DNA of 64,000 nt from Duganella zoogloeoides (lineage in GTDB: Bacteria; Pseudomonadota; Gammaproteobacteria; Burkholderiales; Burkholderiaceae_D). The position numbers were made by a program, and so were the translations under genes. The notes below the pieces were generated by a model. It was given only the letters and a program-made list of their open reading frames with translations. It did no database searches and was not told the DNA's origin. Below, piece by piece: positions 1 to 7,004 of the stretch (the stretch's first letter is position 1; the number at the start of each line of letters is the position of its first letter). The stretch spans positions 4,278,001 through 4,342,000 of the forward strand of contig NZ_CP140152.1 in NCBI RefSeq assembly GCF_034479515.1, given 5' to 3'.

Positions 1-438
1 CTCGACACGCGCATGCGCAAGCTCGAGCCGCGCGAAGTGAACGTGGACGGCAAAACCGCCCAGGTCGATCCGAGCGAAGAGCGCAGCTACGACGCCGCCA
101 TGACCCAGTTCAAGGCCGGCGACTACAAGGCCGCCGGCGATGCCCTGGCCGCCTTCGTGCGCCAGTACCCTGCTTCCGTGTACACGCCGAACGCGCAGTA
201 CTGGCTCGGCAACTCTTTCTACGCCCAGCGTGACTGCAAGAGCGCCATCGCGGCCCAGCAAGTGGTGCTGAAGAACTACGCCGACAGCCCGAAAGCGCCG
301 GACGCCATGCTCAACATCGCCAGCTGCCAGACCGAGCTGAAAGACAAGGCGGCCAAGAAGACCTTGCAGGACCTGATCAAACAGTTCCCGGACTCGCAGG
401 CGGCCGTGACGGCCAAGCAGCGCCTCGGCGGCAAGTAA
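1..438 (+). CDS. cpoB: Cell division coordinator CpoB / Tol-Pal protein YbgF, 3' part
   Basis: The reading frame is open from the first base of the window, so the gene starts upstream and only its C-terminal 145 codons are present. They hold TPR-like repeats with the wording typical of YbgF/CpoB: a segment starting YDAAMTQFKAGDYKAA, then NAQYWLGNSFYAQ, then APDAMLNIASCQ. CpoB is a periplasmic partner of TolA and PBP1B that coordinates outer-membrane constriction with septal peptidoglycan synthesis; it is normally the last gene of the tol-pal operon. A Met at 13-15 is internal, not a start. The N-terminal coiled coil and signal peptide lie outside the window. Family assignment is firm; position in a tol-pal operon is inferred. 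Confidence 0.88.
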   Translation, partial: LDTRMRKLEPREVNVDGKTAQVDPSEERSYDAAMTQFKAGDYKAAGDALAAFVRQYPASVYTPNAQYWLGNSFYAQRDCKSAIAAQQVVLKNYADSPKAPDAMLNIASCQTELKDKAAKKTLQDLIKQFPDSQAAVTAKQRLGGK

Positions 439-453
439 GCGCGTGCGTTGAGG

Positions 454-480
454 CTGCCGGACAAATAAATTGTCCGGCAG
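454..480 (+). terminator. Stem-loop after cpoB
   Basis: A perfect 10-bp inverted repeat (CTGCCGGACA at 454-463, complement at 471-480) with a 7-base AT loop lies 16 bases after the cpoB stop. There is no clear run of T, so it is a weak rho-independent terminator or a 3' stabilising hairpin separating cpoB from the tRNA promoter. Confidence 0.5.
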
Positions 481-484
481 GCAT

Positions 485-514
485 TTGACAGGATGTGCTG
501 AAACATCCTATAAT
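485..514 (+). promoter_or_regulatory. Consensus sigma-70 promoter of the tRNA-Lys cluster
   Basis: A perfect -35 box TTGACA (485-490) and a perfect -10 box TATAAT (509-514) are separated by 18 bases and lie 14 bases before the first tRNA-Lys. The spacer itself contains a perfect 6-bp inverted repeat (GGATGT 491-496, ACATCC 503-508). This is what a strong stable-RNA promoter looks like. Confidence 0.88.
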
Positions 515-527
515 CTCGCTTCTTCGG

Positions 528-603
528 GGGTCGTTAGCTCAGCTGGTAGAGCAGCGGACTTTTAATCCGTTGGTCGCAGGTTCGAATCCCGCACGGCCTA
601 CCA
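528..603 (+). tRNA. tRNA-Lys (anticodon TTT), copy 1
   Basis: This 76-base cloverleaf includes an encoded CCA. The D-loop region TAGCTCAGCTGGTAGAGCA, the anticodon loop CTTTTAA with anticodon TTT, and the T-arm GGTTCGAATCC are all visible. The acceptor pairs GGGTCGT with ACGGCCT, with G-U pairs at the first and fourth positions. It is identical to the copies at 617 and 14693 and shares the strong promoter at 485-514 with the next copy. Confidence 0.96.
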
Positions 604-616
604 CCGAAGCACCCTT

Positions 617-692
617 GGGTCGTTAGCTCAGCTGGTAGAGCAGCGGACTTTTAATCCGTTGGTCGCAGGTTCGAATCCCGCACGGCCTACCA
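617..692 (+). tRNA. tRNA-Lys (anticodon TTT), copy 2; island integration target
   Basis: This is a second, identical 76-base tRNA-Lys with encoded CCA, 13 bases after copy 1 and probably on the same transcript. Its 3' part, from the anticodon loop through CCA plus three bases (648-695), is repeated exactly at 6354-6401. That is the expected footprint of a tRNA-targeting mobile element that rebuilt the tRNA 3' end on insertion. Confidence 0.96.
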
Positions 693-695
693 AGA
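648..695 (+). repeat. Island left attachment repeat (attL-like), inside tRNA-Lys copy 2
   Basis: These 48 bases, from the anticodon loop CTTTTAATCCG to three bases past CCA, are identical to 6354-6401. The same 45 tRNA bases also occur in the third tRNA-Lys at 14724-14768, as expected for an identical gene. Confidence 0.85.
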
Positions 696-706
696 ATTAT
701 CAAGGA

Positions 707-738
707 AGCCCACGAATTTCGGTTCGTGGGCTTTTTTG
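707..738 (+). terminator. Rho-independent terminator after tRNA-Lys copy 2
   Basis: A 10-bp stem (AGCCCACGAA 707-716 with its complement at 723-732) is followed by a run of T. A diverged version of the same terminator stands at 6411-6444 just beyond the far island repeat, so the similarity between the two island ends extends past the 48-bp exact repeat. Confidence 0.85.
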
Positions 739-740
739 TT

Positions 741-760
741 TCTGGTCGCCCTCTGGTCGC
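741..760 (+). repeat. 20-base element near left island end, possible integrase arm site
   Basis: TCTGGTCGCCCTCTGGTCGC contains two tandem TCTGGTCGC units. It lies 45 bases inside the left repeat and recurs at 6168-6187 with one mismatch. Paired short direct repeats at both ends of a tRNA-targeted element are typical of tyrosine-recombinase arm-type sites; this role is inferred. Confidence 0.55.
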
Positions 761-876
761 ACCGGAAGCGCTCCGCCCCCTTAGTAAAAAAAATTCCAAA
801 AAATTAACAGGCCAAGGCCAATGCTTAGCCATACGGAAGAGGTATAAAATCGAGTCTTGTAATTAAGGGGGGAATC

Positions 877-1449
877 ATGTCAACGGACGATGACGGTGTA
901 CCAGCAAGCCGCCAGACGGCAAGAGCAGCGCTAGTGAACATTCGCCGCATGCTCGCGGGTGAGGTGCCCTTTCCAACGTCGCCGGAAGCCGCCGCAGAAA
1001 TGGTCAAAGCTGCGGTTCCCGTCCAGGCACCGCAACAGGACGAGCCACCCTTCCTTGGCACCTCAGATCAAGTCATGGCAGGTTTCGAAGGAGCTGCGCA
1101 GAGAACACCTGACGGCACAGAGTACTGGAGCGCCATCGACCTAATGGAGCTCCTGGGCTACGGATCATGGAATCACTTTGAGCCAGTGATAAAGCGCGCC
1201 TACATCGCATGCAATCAAAGCGGCCTCACGATTAATGAACACTTCGCTGAGATCCATGAAAAAGTTGATACCGAAGGCGGCGTAGAACTTCGAATCCGCG
1301 ACGTTAACGTCACCCGATATGGTGCCTATCTAATTGCTCAAAATGGCGACTCGAAGAAGAAGCAGGTGGCGTTTGCTCAAACATACTTTGCTGCTCAAAC
1401 GCGCCGCCAAGAGCTACAGACGCAGCGCAGCGAAGAAATCACTGAGTGA
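877..1449 (+). CDS. DinD-like protein, short C-terminus next to an IS
   Basis: The 190-residue protein has a variable N-terminal 65 residues and then a block closely resembling the conserved part of DNA-damage-inducible protein D: EYWSAIDLMELLGY, IKRAYIACNQSG, RYGAYLIAQNGD and AQTYFAAQTRRQE. E. coli DinD is SOS-induced and disassembles RecA filaments. Full-length family members are around 270-280 residues, so some 80-90 C-terminal residues are missing here. The stop codon falls 5 bases before the left end of the insertion sequence at 1455. The missing part is not recognisable on the far side of the IS, so the gene is probably truncated by insertion plus deletion. The ATG at 877 is preceded by AAGGGGGG. 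Confidence 0.72.
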   Translation: MSTDDDGVPASRQTARAALVNIRRMLAGEVPFPTSPEAAAEMVKAAVPVQAPQQDEPPFLGTSDQVMAGFEGAAQRTPDGTEYWSAIDLMELLGYGSWNHFEPVIKRAYIACNQSGLTINEHFAEIHEKVDTEGGVELRIRDVNVTRYGAYLIAQNGDSKKKQVAFAQTYFAAQTRRQELQTQRSEEITE

Positions 1450-1483
1450 TCTTGCCCCCGTATAACCGGACACAGCCTGTCGC

Positions 1484-2395
1484 TTAATTAACGCCGCTTT
1501 CCTGAGCCCGGCGTGCCAGCTCCCTCCTATACATGCGAGGTGATTTCAACTTCAACGACGAGTGCGGATGCACCTCATTGAAATGCATAAATGCGTCTGG
1601 CAGTTGGGCCAGCACTACCTCGGCAGTGCTGCGGTCCATCAAGCTGACGTAGTCCCGTTTAAACGTGTTCACAAAGCGCTCGGCCATGCCGTTCGATTGC
1701 GGGCTGCACACCGGTGTATGCACCGGCTCGATGCCTAGCGCGCGTGCCAGCGCATGCGTTTCATGAGCTCGATAGGCACCGCCGTTGTCGCTCAAAAATT
1801 CCAGTTTGGCCGATCCCACGTTGGCCTGCCCAAATCTGGCCTCCACCGCCTCCACCAACATGTCGCGCACCGGCTCGCCAGGCAGGCCACGTTCGCCCCA
1901 GGCCCGCCACGCGATGATCTCACGATCACAGCAGTCTTTCATGAAGACGCCCGTCACCACCTCGCCGTTGTCGCAAGCGATCTCAAAGCCGTCGGAGCAC
2001 CAGCGTTGGTTCGATTCGGCCACCGACACCACACCGTCGTGCACGCGGCTGCTAACTGGGCGTTTTGGCGCTTTTGCCAGCAGCAGACGGTTCTCTTTCA
2101 TCACCCGGTAAAAGCGTTTATGGTTGATCGTTTGCAGCCCCACCAAAGCGCGTGTGCGGTTGACCAGAGCGCCTGCACGACGATATCCATACGTCGGCAA
2201 TGCAGTGATCTCGGCGCGCACCGCGTCGACCAGGATCGCGTCAGCAGGTTGATGAAACGTTTGTACGGTGCGGCCATCGACCCAGTCGGTAGGGCGAATC
2301 ATCATTTGCGAAATATGCGAGCGCGCTACGCCAAGGGCAGAACAAACCGGCTTCACTGGTCGTCCTTGCCCGACAAGGGCGAGCGCGCAATCCAC
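1484..2395 (-). CDS. IS3-family transposase OrfB, DDE integrase domain
   Basis: The 303-residue frame carries the rve/DDE catalytic core. The first Asp is in [15 protein letters not shown], the second in FLSDNGGAY and the Glu in [15 protein letters not shown]. The [13 protein letters not shown] wording is characteristic of the IS2 group. It overlaps orfA and lies in its -1 frame; a run of seven A followed by G (complement of 2395-2402) is the probable slippery site. The protein is therefore normally made as an OrfAB fusion rather than from the GTG at 2395. Downstream residues [11 protein letters not shown] are the usual family C-terminal motif. Confidence 0.93.
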   Translation of the reverse strand: MDCALALVGQGRPVKPVCSALGVARSHISQMMIRPTDWVDGRTVQTFHQPADAILVDAVRAEITALPTYGYRRAGALVNRTRALVGLQTINHKRFYRVMKENRLLLAKAPKRPVSSRVHDGVVSVAESNQRWCSDGFEIACDNGEVVTGVFMKDCCDREIIAWRAWGERGLPGEPVRDMLVEAVEARFGQANVGSAKLEFLSDNGGAYRAHETHALARALGIEPVHTPVCSPQSNGMAERFVNTFKRDYVSLMDRSTAEVVLAQLPDAFMHFNEVHPHSSLKLKSPRMYRRELARRAQESGVN

Positions 2396-2748
2396 TTTTT
2401 TTCGCGAGCGAACTCGACGGCCTCCTTCAGAATTTCCGCCTCCATCGTCTTCTTGCCGAGCATGCGCTGCAGCTGAGCGATCTGAGCGCGTGCGGCGGCC
2501 AGTTCGCTCGCCGGCACGACCGACTCACCGGCAGTGACCGCCGTCAACGCACCTTCGCGTTCGAGTTTGCGCCAATTGAACAGCTGGCTCGCACCCACGC
2601 CGTGCTTGCGGGCGACCAACGACACATTCATGCCTGGCTCGTATGTCTCGCGTACCAGCGCCGCTTTTTCCTCGGCTGACCAGCGCCTGCGGCGCTCTTC
2701 GCTCACCGTCACCACTTCGATTGTTTGCTTGTTCCTAGTCATATGCAC
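2353..2748 (-). CDS. IS3-family transposase OrfA, helix-turn-helix subunit
   Basis: The 131-residue protein contains the IS3 OrfA helix-turn-helix ([21 protein letters not shown], then [20 protein letters not shown] at about residues 40-60). A Leu-rich coiled segment, [20 protein letters not shown], follows and mediates multimerisation. It recognises the element's ends and, after -1 frameshifting, is fused to the OrfB catalytic domain. Its stop lies 43 bases inside orfB. The start used is ATG 2748; a second ATG two codons later is equally possible. Confidence 0.9.
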   Translation of the reverse strand: MHMTRNKQTIEVVTVSEERRRRWSAEEKAALVRETYEPGMNVSLVARKHGVGASQLFNWRKLEREGALTAVTAGESVVPASELAAARAQIAQLQRMLGKKTMEAEILKEAVEFAREKKWIARSPLSGKDDQ

Positions 2749-2942
2749 AGTCCTATTCCTATCCGTAAGAATAACGCATAGGCTGTGTCCGGGGAATCAG
2801 GGGGCTATCTCATGCGCCTGCTTTTCCCCGGCTTTAACGCGCCTTCGTCGAAGTAATGAAGGGGCCGCTTCCTGACAACTCACGTCTAGATGATGACAAA
2901 TCGTCACGCAACGTTCATACTTAACCAGAAGTAAAAATAACT

Positions 2943-2960
2943 ACGGTGTACCAACACCGT
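2943..2960 (+). promoter_or_regulatory. Inverted repeat upstream of the PDZ lipoprotein
   Basis: Perfect 7-bp arms ACGGTGT (2943-2949) and ACACCGT (2954-2960) flank a 4-base spacer, 23 bases before the lipoprotein ATG. It may be an operator or a leader hairpin; no cognate regulator is seen in the island. Confidence 0.4.
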
Positions 2961-2983
2961 TCATAAATATCCAAGGGTCCAAA

Positions 2984-3802
2984 ATGGGAAAATTATTGCC
3001 AGCTTCGCTGTCGGTAGTCATGCTCGCGACATTGCTGAGTGGGTGCGTTAGCGGCTACACAACGTTCTATAAACCAGTCGCCGGAGCCACGCCTGAGGCC
3101 ATCGCGGCTAAGCGAGCCGCGCCGCCACCGGCAGCACCAATTGTTGAACGAGCCCAGCCAGGCGACCCGCAAACCATCTTGGACGCGTACGCGAAGCGCG
3201 GATACGCGATGATCGGTAACGCGATGTTTAATAGCGGCCGTCCTGAAACCGAAGATTCGGCCGTTCGCCAAGCACAGACAGTCGGCGCAGACCTTGTCCT
3301 TATCCTGAACCCCAAATATACAGGCACGATCACCTCAAATATCCCTATCACCACTCCCACGACGACCACTTCCTACTCCACCGGCACTGCGACAGCATAC
3401 GGTGCAGGAGGGCCTGTAACGGCGTACGGCAGTGGGACCACAACAACCTACGGCACTACCACCAACTATGTTCCTATCGCTATCAACAGATCCGATTACG
3501 GCGCAATTTTTTTCGTGAAGCAAAAACTTGGGCTGGGCTTATTTACTCGTGATCTTAACGATTCCGAGCGCCAACAACTACAAACTAACAAGGGTGCCGT
3601 AGTTCGCGTGGTAGTGGACGATACTCCGGCATTCAACGCAGACTTGCTGGTTGGCGATATCATCGTCTCACTGGATGGTATCGGCATATCAGGCACAAAA
3701 ATGTTTAACGATCTATTACGTGATAGAACAGGAAAAATCGTATCCATCGGTCTTATTCGTCGAGGCCAGCGCCTCGAAAAATCTGTTCAGCTTAATTTGT
3801 GA
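2984..3802 (+). CDS. PDZ-domain lipoprotein of the island
   Basis: The 272-residue protein starts with a type II signal peptide ending in the lipobox LLSGC (Cys21), so it should be lipidated and anchored in an envelope membrane. Residues 60-115 form a small conserved domain (PQTILDAYAKRGYAMIGNAM, then AQTVGADLVLILNPKYTGT). Residues 120-165 are a Thr/Tyr/Gly-rich low-complexity linker. Residues about 195-272 look like a PDZ fold (TPAFNADLLVGDIIVSLDGI, then IGLIRRGQ), which usually binds peptide C-termini. There is no protease domain. It precedes the deaminase gene by 105 bases on the same strand. Its function is unknown; envelope sensing or stress coupling to the deaminase is speculation. Confidence 0.72.
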   Translation: MGKLLPASLSVVMLATLLSGCVSGYTTFYKPVAGATPEAIAAKRAAPPPAAPIVERAQPGDPQTILDAYAKRGYAMIGNAMFNSGRPETEDSAVRQAQTVGADLVLILNPKYTGTITSNIPITTPTTTTSYSTGTATAYGAGGPVTAYGSGTTTTYGTTTNYVPIAINRSDYGAIFFVKQKLGLGLFTRDLNDSERQQLQTNKGAVVRVVVDDTPAFNADLLVGDIIVSLDGIGISGTKMFNDLLRDRTGKIVSIGLIRRGQRLEKSVQLNL

Positions 3803-3907
3803 ACTGTAGTATTTTTTCCTTAGAAACCTGTGACCTGCAAAAGTACCTCATGGGATATGATTTAAAAAATTAATCGTGCGGGTTCAGAAACTACTTTGAA
3901 AGTACTT

Positions 3908-5683
3908 ATGAGCAAAAAATATACTGGAACCTTTGAACAACTAAAAGCCCAGTTGAAATCTATCGGCACCGAATGGGACGAATCGCAAACTAATAAGAAG
4001 GTCTTGCGTAGAGACGGAGCAGTTCTCAGCTGGTTTGTTTCGACAGGAAGCCTTCAATTTCAAGGCAAGGCGGGAGCAAAGGAACGGCTTGAAGCGGACA
4101 CCCTAAAGATTTTATATCCTGATCAACCGGAGACTGCTGCAAGCATCAGCACTCAAGAAACGCTGATCGCCGCAGCCGTCCTTCAGGAACCTCCACCTGC
4201 TGAAGCGTCGTTAGAAACCCAATATTTATTGCATGGTGTCAATAACAGTGAGCTAATCATTGGACTGGTAAGTGCAGTCGGAACTGAATCGAAGCTGGTT
4301 ACTGATCCGCTAAAAGATCGGCTTAAAGGTTTTGGCTACTCGACTGAGGAGATTCGGCTGTCGCAGATACTGCCGCCGGATACTTCCGGCGGTCTCGAAT
4401 ACGACAGGATACGCCATTACATGAGCGCGGGAGACGCTCATCGTGAACGCGCTGGAAACAACGCGATCCTTGCTGCAGGTGCTGCAAAGTTGATAGCAGA
4501 AAAACGAACAAGCAACTCCACCAATTTAAAGAAGGCTTACATAATAAATTCTTTAAAGCATCCAGATGAGGTGGCATTCCTACGCAAAGTCTATGGAGAC
4601 GGATTTTATCTCTTCGGGATTCACGCAGATGTTAAACGAAGGCATCACTTCCTCACGGAGGATAAAGGATGCACTTCTACCGACGCAGATTTGCTAATAA
4701 AAATCGATGAAGATGAAAGTATCGATCACGGTCAAAAAACACGTGATACCTTCCATTTGTCGGATTTTTTTCTGAACTTAGGAAAAAATAGTGATCAAGT
4801 TAAAAATACTATACAGCGTTTCCTTGAGCTAATCTTCTCACACCCATACCAAAATCCTACGTTCGATGAATTTTCGATGTTCATGGCGTTTAATAGTTCG
4901 GTTAGATCGAGCGACTTGTCACGCCAAGTGGGATCAGTGATATCGAAGCATCAGCAAATAATTGCTACCGGCGCAAACGACGTTCCAAGGTCCGGTGGCG
5001 GGCTCTACTGGGCGGAAATTGATCCCGATACCGGGAAGGTAAAAGATCAAGCAGACGGCAAAGATTACACAAGAGAAGAAGACTCAAATAAGCGAACTCA
5101 AATCGAAATAATTGATGAGATCACTGCTTCAGCGCTTCGAGAAGGGCTAGTGATAGGCGATCAGTCTGATAAGCTAAAAGAGCTCTTGAAGCAAAGTAAA
5201 ATTTCGGACTTAACCGAGTTTGGGCGCGTCGTTCATGCTGAGATGGAAGCGCTGCTTTCATGTGGCCGTGCTGGCATTCCAACGGCGGGTGCTATTCTGT
5301 ATTGCACGACATTCCCATGCCATAATTGTGCAAAACACATCATTGCAGCGGGCATTGAGCGTGTGGTCTACGTTGAACCTTATCCTAAGAGTCGAGCTCT
5401 CGATTTTCACTCCGAGTCCATCCAGCTTAAAACTCAACCGGAGGAAAAACACGATCCTAGCCTCGTAACGTTCGAACCGTTTATCGGCGTGGGACCAAGA
5501 CGATTTCTTGACCTCTTTTCCATGAATCTTGGATCAGGATCTAAACTGAAGAGGAAGAGCAAACAGGGAGGAACGCTGGAGTGGTCAAAAGAGACGGCTG
5601 TAATCCGGACACCGTTACTCCCGCACTCATATCTTGACATTGAAAAGGCTGCAATTGCGCTTTGGACCAACTCAATTAAGTAG
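3908..5683 (+). CDS. AvcD-like anti-phage (d)CTP/dCMP deaminase with extra N-terminal domain
   Basis: The 591-residue protein resembles AvcD-type anti-phage deoxycytidylate deaminases, which deplete dCTP/dCMP during infection. Residues about 1-66 form a separate small domain (YTGTFEQLKAQLKSIGTEWDE, then VLSWFVSTGSLQFQGK). After a linker, NNSELIIGLVSAVGTE (112-127) begins the P-loop-like domain; as in AvcD it lacks the canonical GK[ST]. The C-terminal half is a zinc deaminase with H443-A-E445 (VVHAEMEALL) and the zinc pair C471/C474 in TFPCHNC. All catalytic residues are present. ATG 3908 follows GAAAG; a TTG at 3896 is an alternative start. AvcD is usually held in check by an upstream small RNA, AvcI; only 105 bases separate this gene from the lipoprotein. 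Marked AT-richness supports recent transfer. Confidence 0.84.
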   Translation: MSKKYTGTFEQLKAQLKSIGTEWDESQTNKKVLRRDGAVLSWFVSTGSLQFQGKAGAKERLEADTLKILYPDQPETAASISTQETLIAAAVLQEPPPAEASLETQYLLHGVNNSELIIGLVSAVGTESKLVTDPLKDRLKGFGYSTEEIRLSQILPPDTSGGLEYDRIRHYMSAGDAHRERAGNNAILAAGAAKLIAEKRTSNSTNLKKAYIINSLKHPDEVAFLRKVYGDGFYLFGIHADVKRRHHFLTEDKGCTSTDADLLIKIDEDESIDHGQKTRDTFHLSDFFLNLGKNSDQVKNTIQRFLELIFSHPYQNPTFDEFSMFMAFNSSVRSSDLSRQVGSVISKHQQIIATGANDVPRSGGGLYWAEIDPDTGKVKDQADGKDYTREEDSNKRTQIEIIDEITASALREGLVIGDQSDKLKELLKQSKISDLTEFGRVVHAEMEALLSCGRAGIPTAGAILYCTTFPCHNCAKHIIAAGIERVVYVEPYPKSRALDFHSESIQLKTQPEEKHDPSLVTFEPFIGVGPRRFLDLFSMNLGSGSKLKRKSKQGGTLEWSKETAVIRTPLLPHSYLDIEKAAIALWTNSIK

Positions 5684-6353
5684 GTAATGTTAGGTGCTGT
5701 AGTTAACTGTGCAAAACTGTGTAGCGAATTGCGCGGGTAGCTTCAGCAATACTGAACGCCCCAGTCATATGTCGGGGTAGCTGCGCTGGCATCCCCGCTT
5801 GCGCGTAAAGAGGATGCCAGTAATGCTGCATCGAATGCGGCGAATTGAGAAAAACAGGCTAGCACGACTATCCCGCCGGCGGACATACCGTTATGCTGGT
5901 TACGATGGTGATCTCACATATTTGTCGCTGATGTAACCTGAAATGACTTGATGCCCTAGAGTGGAGGTGTGCAAACTGTGCAGTCAGGTAGTACTGCTCG
6001 TCACGTAAGAACGAGCGCCGCACTTGGTCATTGTCCTGCTTACGCCGGTACAGTTCTGGTCCAGTAACGCCCTCACGGCAAACTACGCGCTGGCACCAAT
6101 GCGGCGTCGCACATCAATGTCGCCCTCCAATGGCCGTACACAGTTGCTGAAATTGCAAATAAGCCTGTCTGGTCGCTCTCTGGTCGCGGCCGAATACAAT
6201 GTGGTCAAGCCGGATCAATCAGCAGCAGCGTCAAGTTCACTGCAGTCCTTAAGCGGCTCAGGACGATATGACTAGCATGGATAAGGGAAGTACCCGAAGC
6301 GATGCCCAAACAGATGGTAGAATTCGATCGGACGATGCCTGCTGCTTCACGTT
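5684..6353 (+). other. Island right-end non-coding region
   Basis: There is no convincing gene in these 670 bases. A 9-bp inverted repeat (CTGGCATCC 5786-5794, complement 5812-5820) encloses a 17-base loop and could be a structured RNA or terminator for the deaminase gene. A 37-codon basic ORF (5823-5936) has no clear ribosome site. The possible arm site lies at 6168-6187. No remnant of an integrase reading frame is recognisable. Confidence 0.6.
6168..6187 (+). repeat. 20-base element near right island end, possible integrase arm site
   Basis: TCTGGTCGCTCTCTGGTCGC differs by one base from the element at 741-760 and lies 166 bases inside the right repeat, in the same orientation. Confidence 0.55.
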
Positions 6354-6401
6354 CTTTTAATCCGTTGGTCGCAGGTTCGAATCCCGCACGGCCTACCAAG
6401 A
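6354..6401 (+). repeat. Island right attachment repeat (attR-like), orphan tRNA-Lys 3' half
   Basis: The copy begins exactly in the anticodon loop and includes CCA, but the sequence upstream (6340-6353) bears no resemblance to a tRNA 5' half. It is therefore not a tRNA gene but a duplicated 3' end left by site-specific integration. Confidence 0.87.
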
Positions 6402-6410
6402 TTCATCAAG

Positions 6411-6444
6411 AACGCCCACAAGCTCCGGTTTGTGGGCGTTTTTG
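6411..6444 (+). terminator. Terminator beyond the island right repeat
   Basis: An 11-bp stem (AACGCCCACAA 6411-6421 with its complement at 6430-6440) runs into a T-tract. It corresponds in position and sequence to the terminator at 707-738 and is probably the original terminator of the tRNA-Lys transcript, displaced by the island. Confidence 0.85.
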
Positions 6445-6587
6445 TTTATGATGCATTTCTGGTCCTGGACGTCGCCCTTCTGCCCGGCGTTTCCCATCAA
6501 CGCCAATGCCAGGGGCCAGGGCACTGGCGCAGTCGCCCAGCGCGACAAAACGCCACCGGCTGCGCCAGCGCCAGCATCGTCCCTACG

Positions 6588-6983
6588 CTACCTCGCCTGC
6601 TGCGCCTGCCGCGCATCGAACTCCTGCCGTGCCGCTTCCACTTCCGGCAGCTTGACCAGCGTCCACTCGTGCATGGCCTTGAATGGCTGCAACAGGGTGT
6701 GGCCCAGCGCCGTGATCTCGTATTCCACCGCCACCGGCGAGAGCGCCAGCACGTGACGTGTGAGCAGGCCATTGCGTTCTAGCCGGCGCAGGCATTGCGT
6801 GAGCGCCTTTTGGGTGACGCCCTCGAGCCGGCGCTTGATGGCGTTGAAGCGCACCGGGCCGCCGTCGAGCACCGTCAGCACCATCATCGACCACTTGTCG
6901 AGCACCTGGTCGAACAGCGCGCGGCTGGGACAGTCGGCGGAAAAACACTGGGGCGGGATGTCGTGCTGGTCAAGTTCGTTCAT
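6588..6983 (-). CDS. HxlR-family transcriptional regulator
   Basis: The 131-residue protein is a winged-helix regulator of the HxlR type. The N-terminal CPSRALFDQVLDKWSMMVL segment contains the conserved Cys followed by the first helix. The recognition region RFNAIKRRLEGVTQKALTQC and the wing PVAVEYEITALG follow. HxlR proteins usually sense electrophiles or oxidants, often through the N-terminal Cys. The gene is divergent from an Old Yellow Enzyme reductase, a common pairing in which the regulator represses its neighbour until a reactive quinone or aldehyde appears. ATG at 6983; the 100-base intergenic region holds inverted repeats suited to a dimeric regulator. Confidence 0.9.
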   Translation of the reverse strand: MNELDQHDIPPQCFSADCPSRALFDQVLDKWSMMVLTVLDGGPVRFNAIKRRLEGVTQKALTQCLRRLERNGLLTRHVLALSPVAVEYEITALGHTLLQPFKAMHEWTLVKLPEVEAARQEFDARQAQQAR

Positions 6984-7004
6984 GGCAGGTTTCCTTGGTG
7001 ATAC

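Larger units (their letters stand above)
1455..2804 (-). mobile_element. IS3-family insertion sequence, IS2 group
   Basis: The element is about 1,350 bp with terminal inverted repeats. A perfect 13-bp core CCGGACACAGCCT (1466-1478) has its complement at 2780-2792, and outer CCCCC/GGGGG ends lie at 1455-1459 and 2800-2804. It encodes overlapping orfA and orfB on the minus strand in the usual IS3 arrangement. No clear target-site duplication is visible (TTG on the left, CTA on the right), which fits insertion followed by a flanking deletion. Both frames are open, so it may be active. Confidence 0.88.
648..6401. mobile_element. tRNA-Lys genomic island carrying an AvcD-like deaminase; integrase absent
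   Basis: The 5.7-kb segment lies between two perfect 48-bp copies of the tRNA-Lys 3' end. Inside are a DinD-like gene, an IS3-family element, a PDZ lipoprotein, an AvcD-type deaminase and about 670 bases without a convincing gene. The deaminase and lipoprotein regions are clearly more AT-rich than the flanking genes, consistent with transfer. A near-identical 20-base element occurs inside each end (741-760, 6168-6187) and may be an integrase arm site. No recombinase gene is visible, so the element is either a decayed island or one mobilised in trans. The repeats and content are seen; the history is inferred. Confidence 0.82.

Noticed and set aside
741..760. Start of an integrase gene beside the tRNA
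   Set aside because: No open frame with recombinase motifs (R-H-R-Y pattern) is found on either strand between 693 and 876 or in 5684-6353.
1484..2748. Frameshift between the two transposase frames read as a disabled gene
   Set aside because: Overlapping orfA and orfB in the -1 frame with an A7G slippery run is the normal programmed arrangement of IS3 elements.
6205..6399. Minus-strand ORF with a GRAGFEPATNGLK-like start
   Set aside because: This peptide is the conceptual translation of the tRNA-Lys repeat in reverse and is a well-known false prediction next to tRNA genes. The ORF at 623-832 arises the same way.
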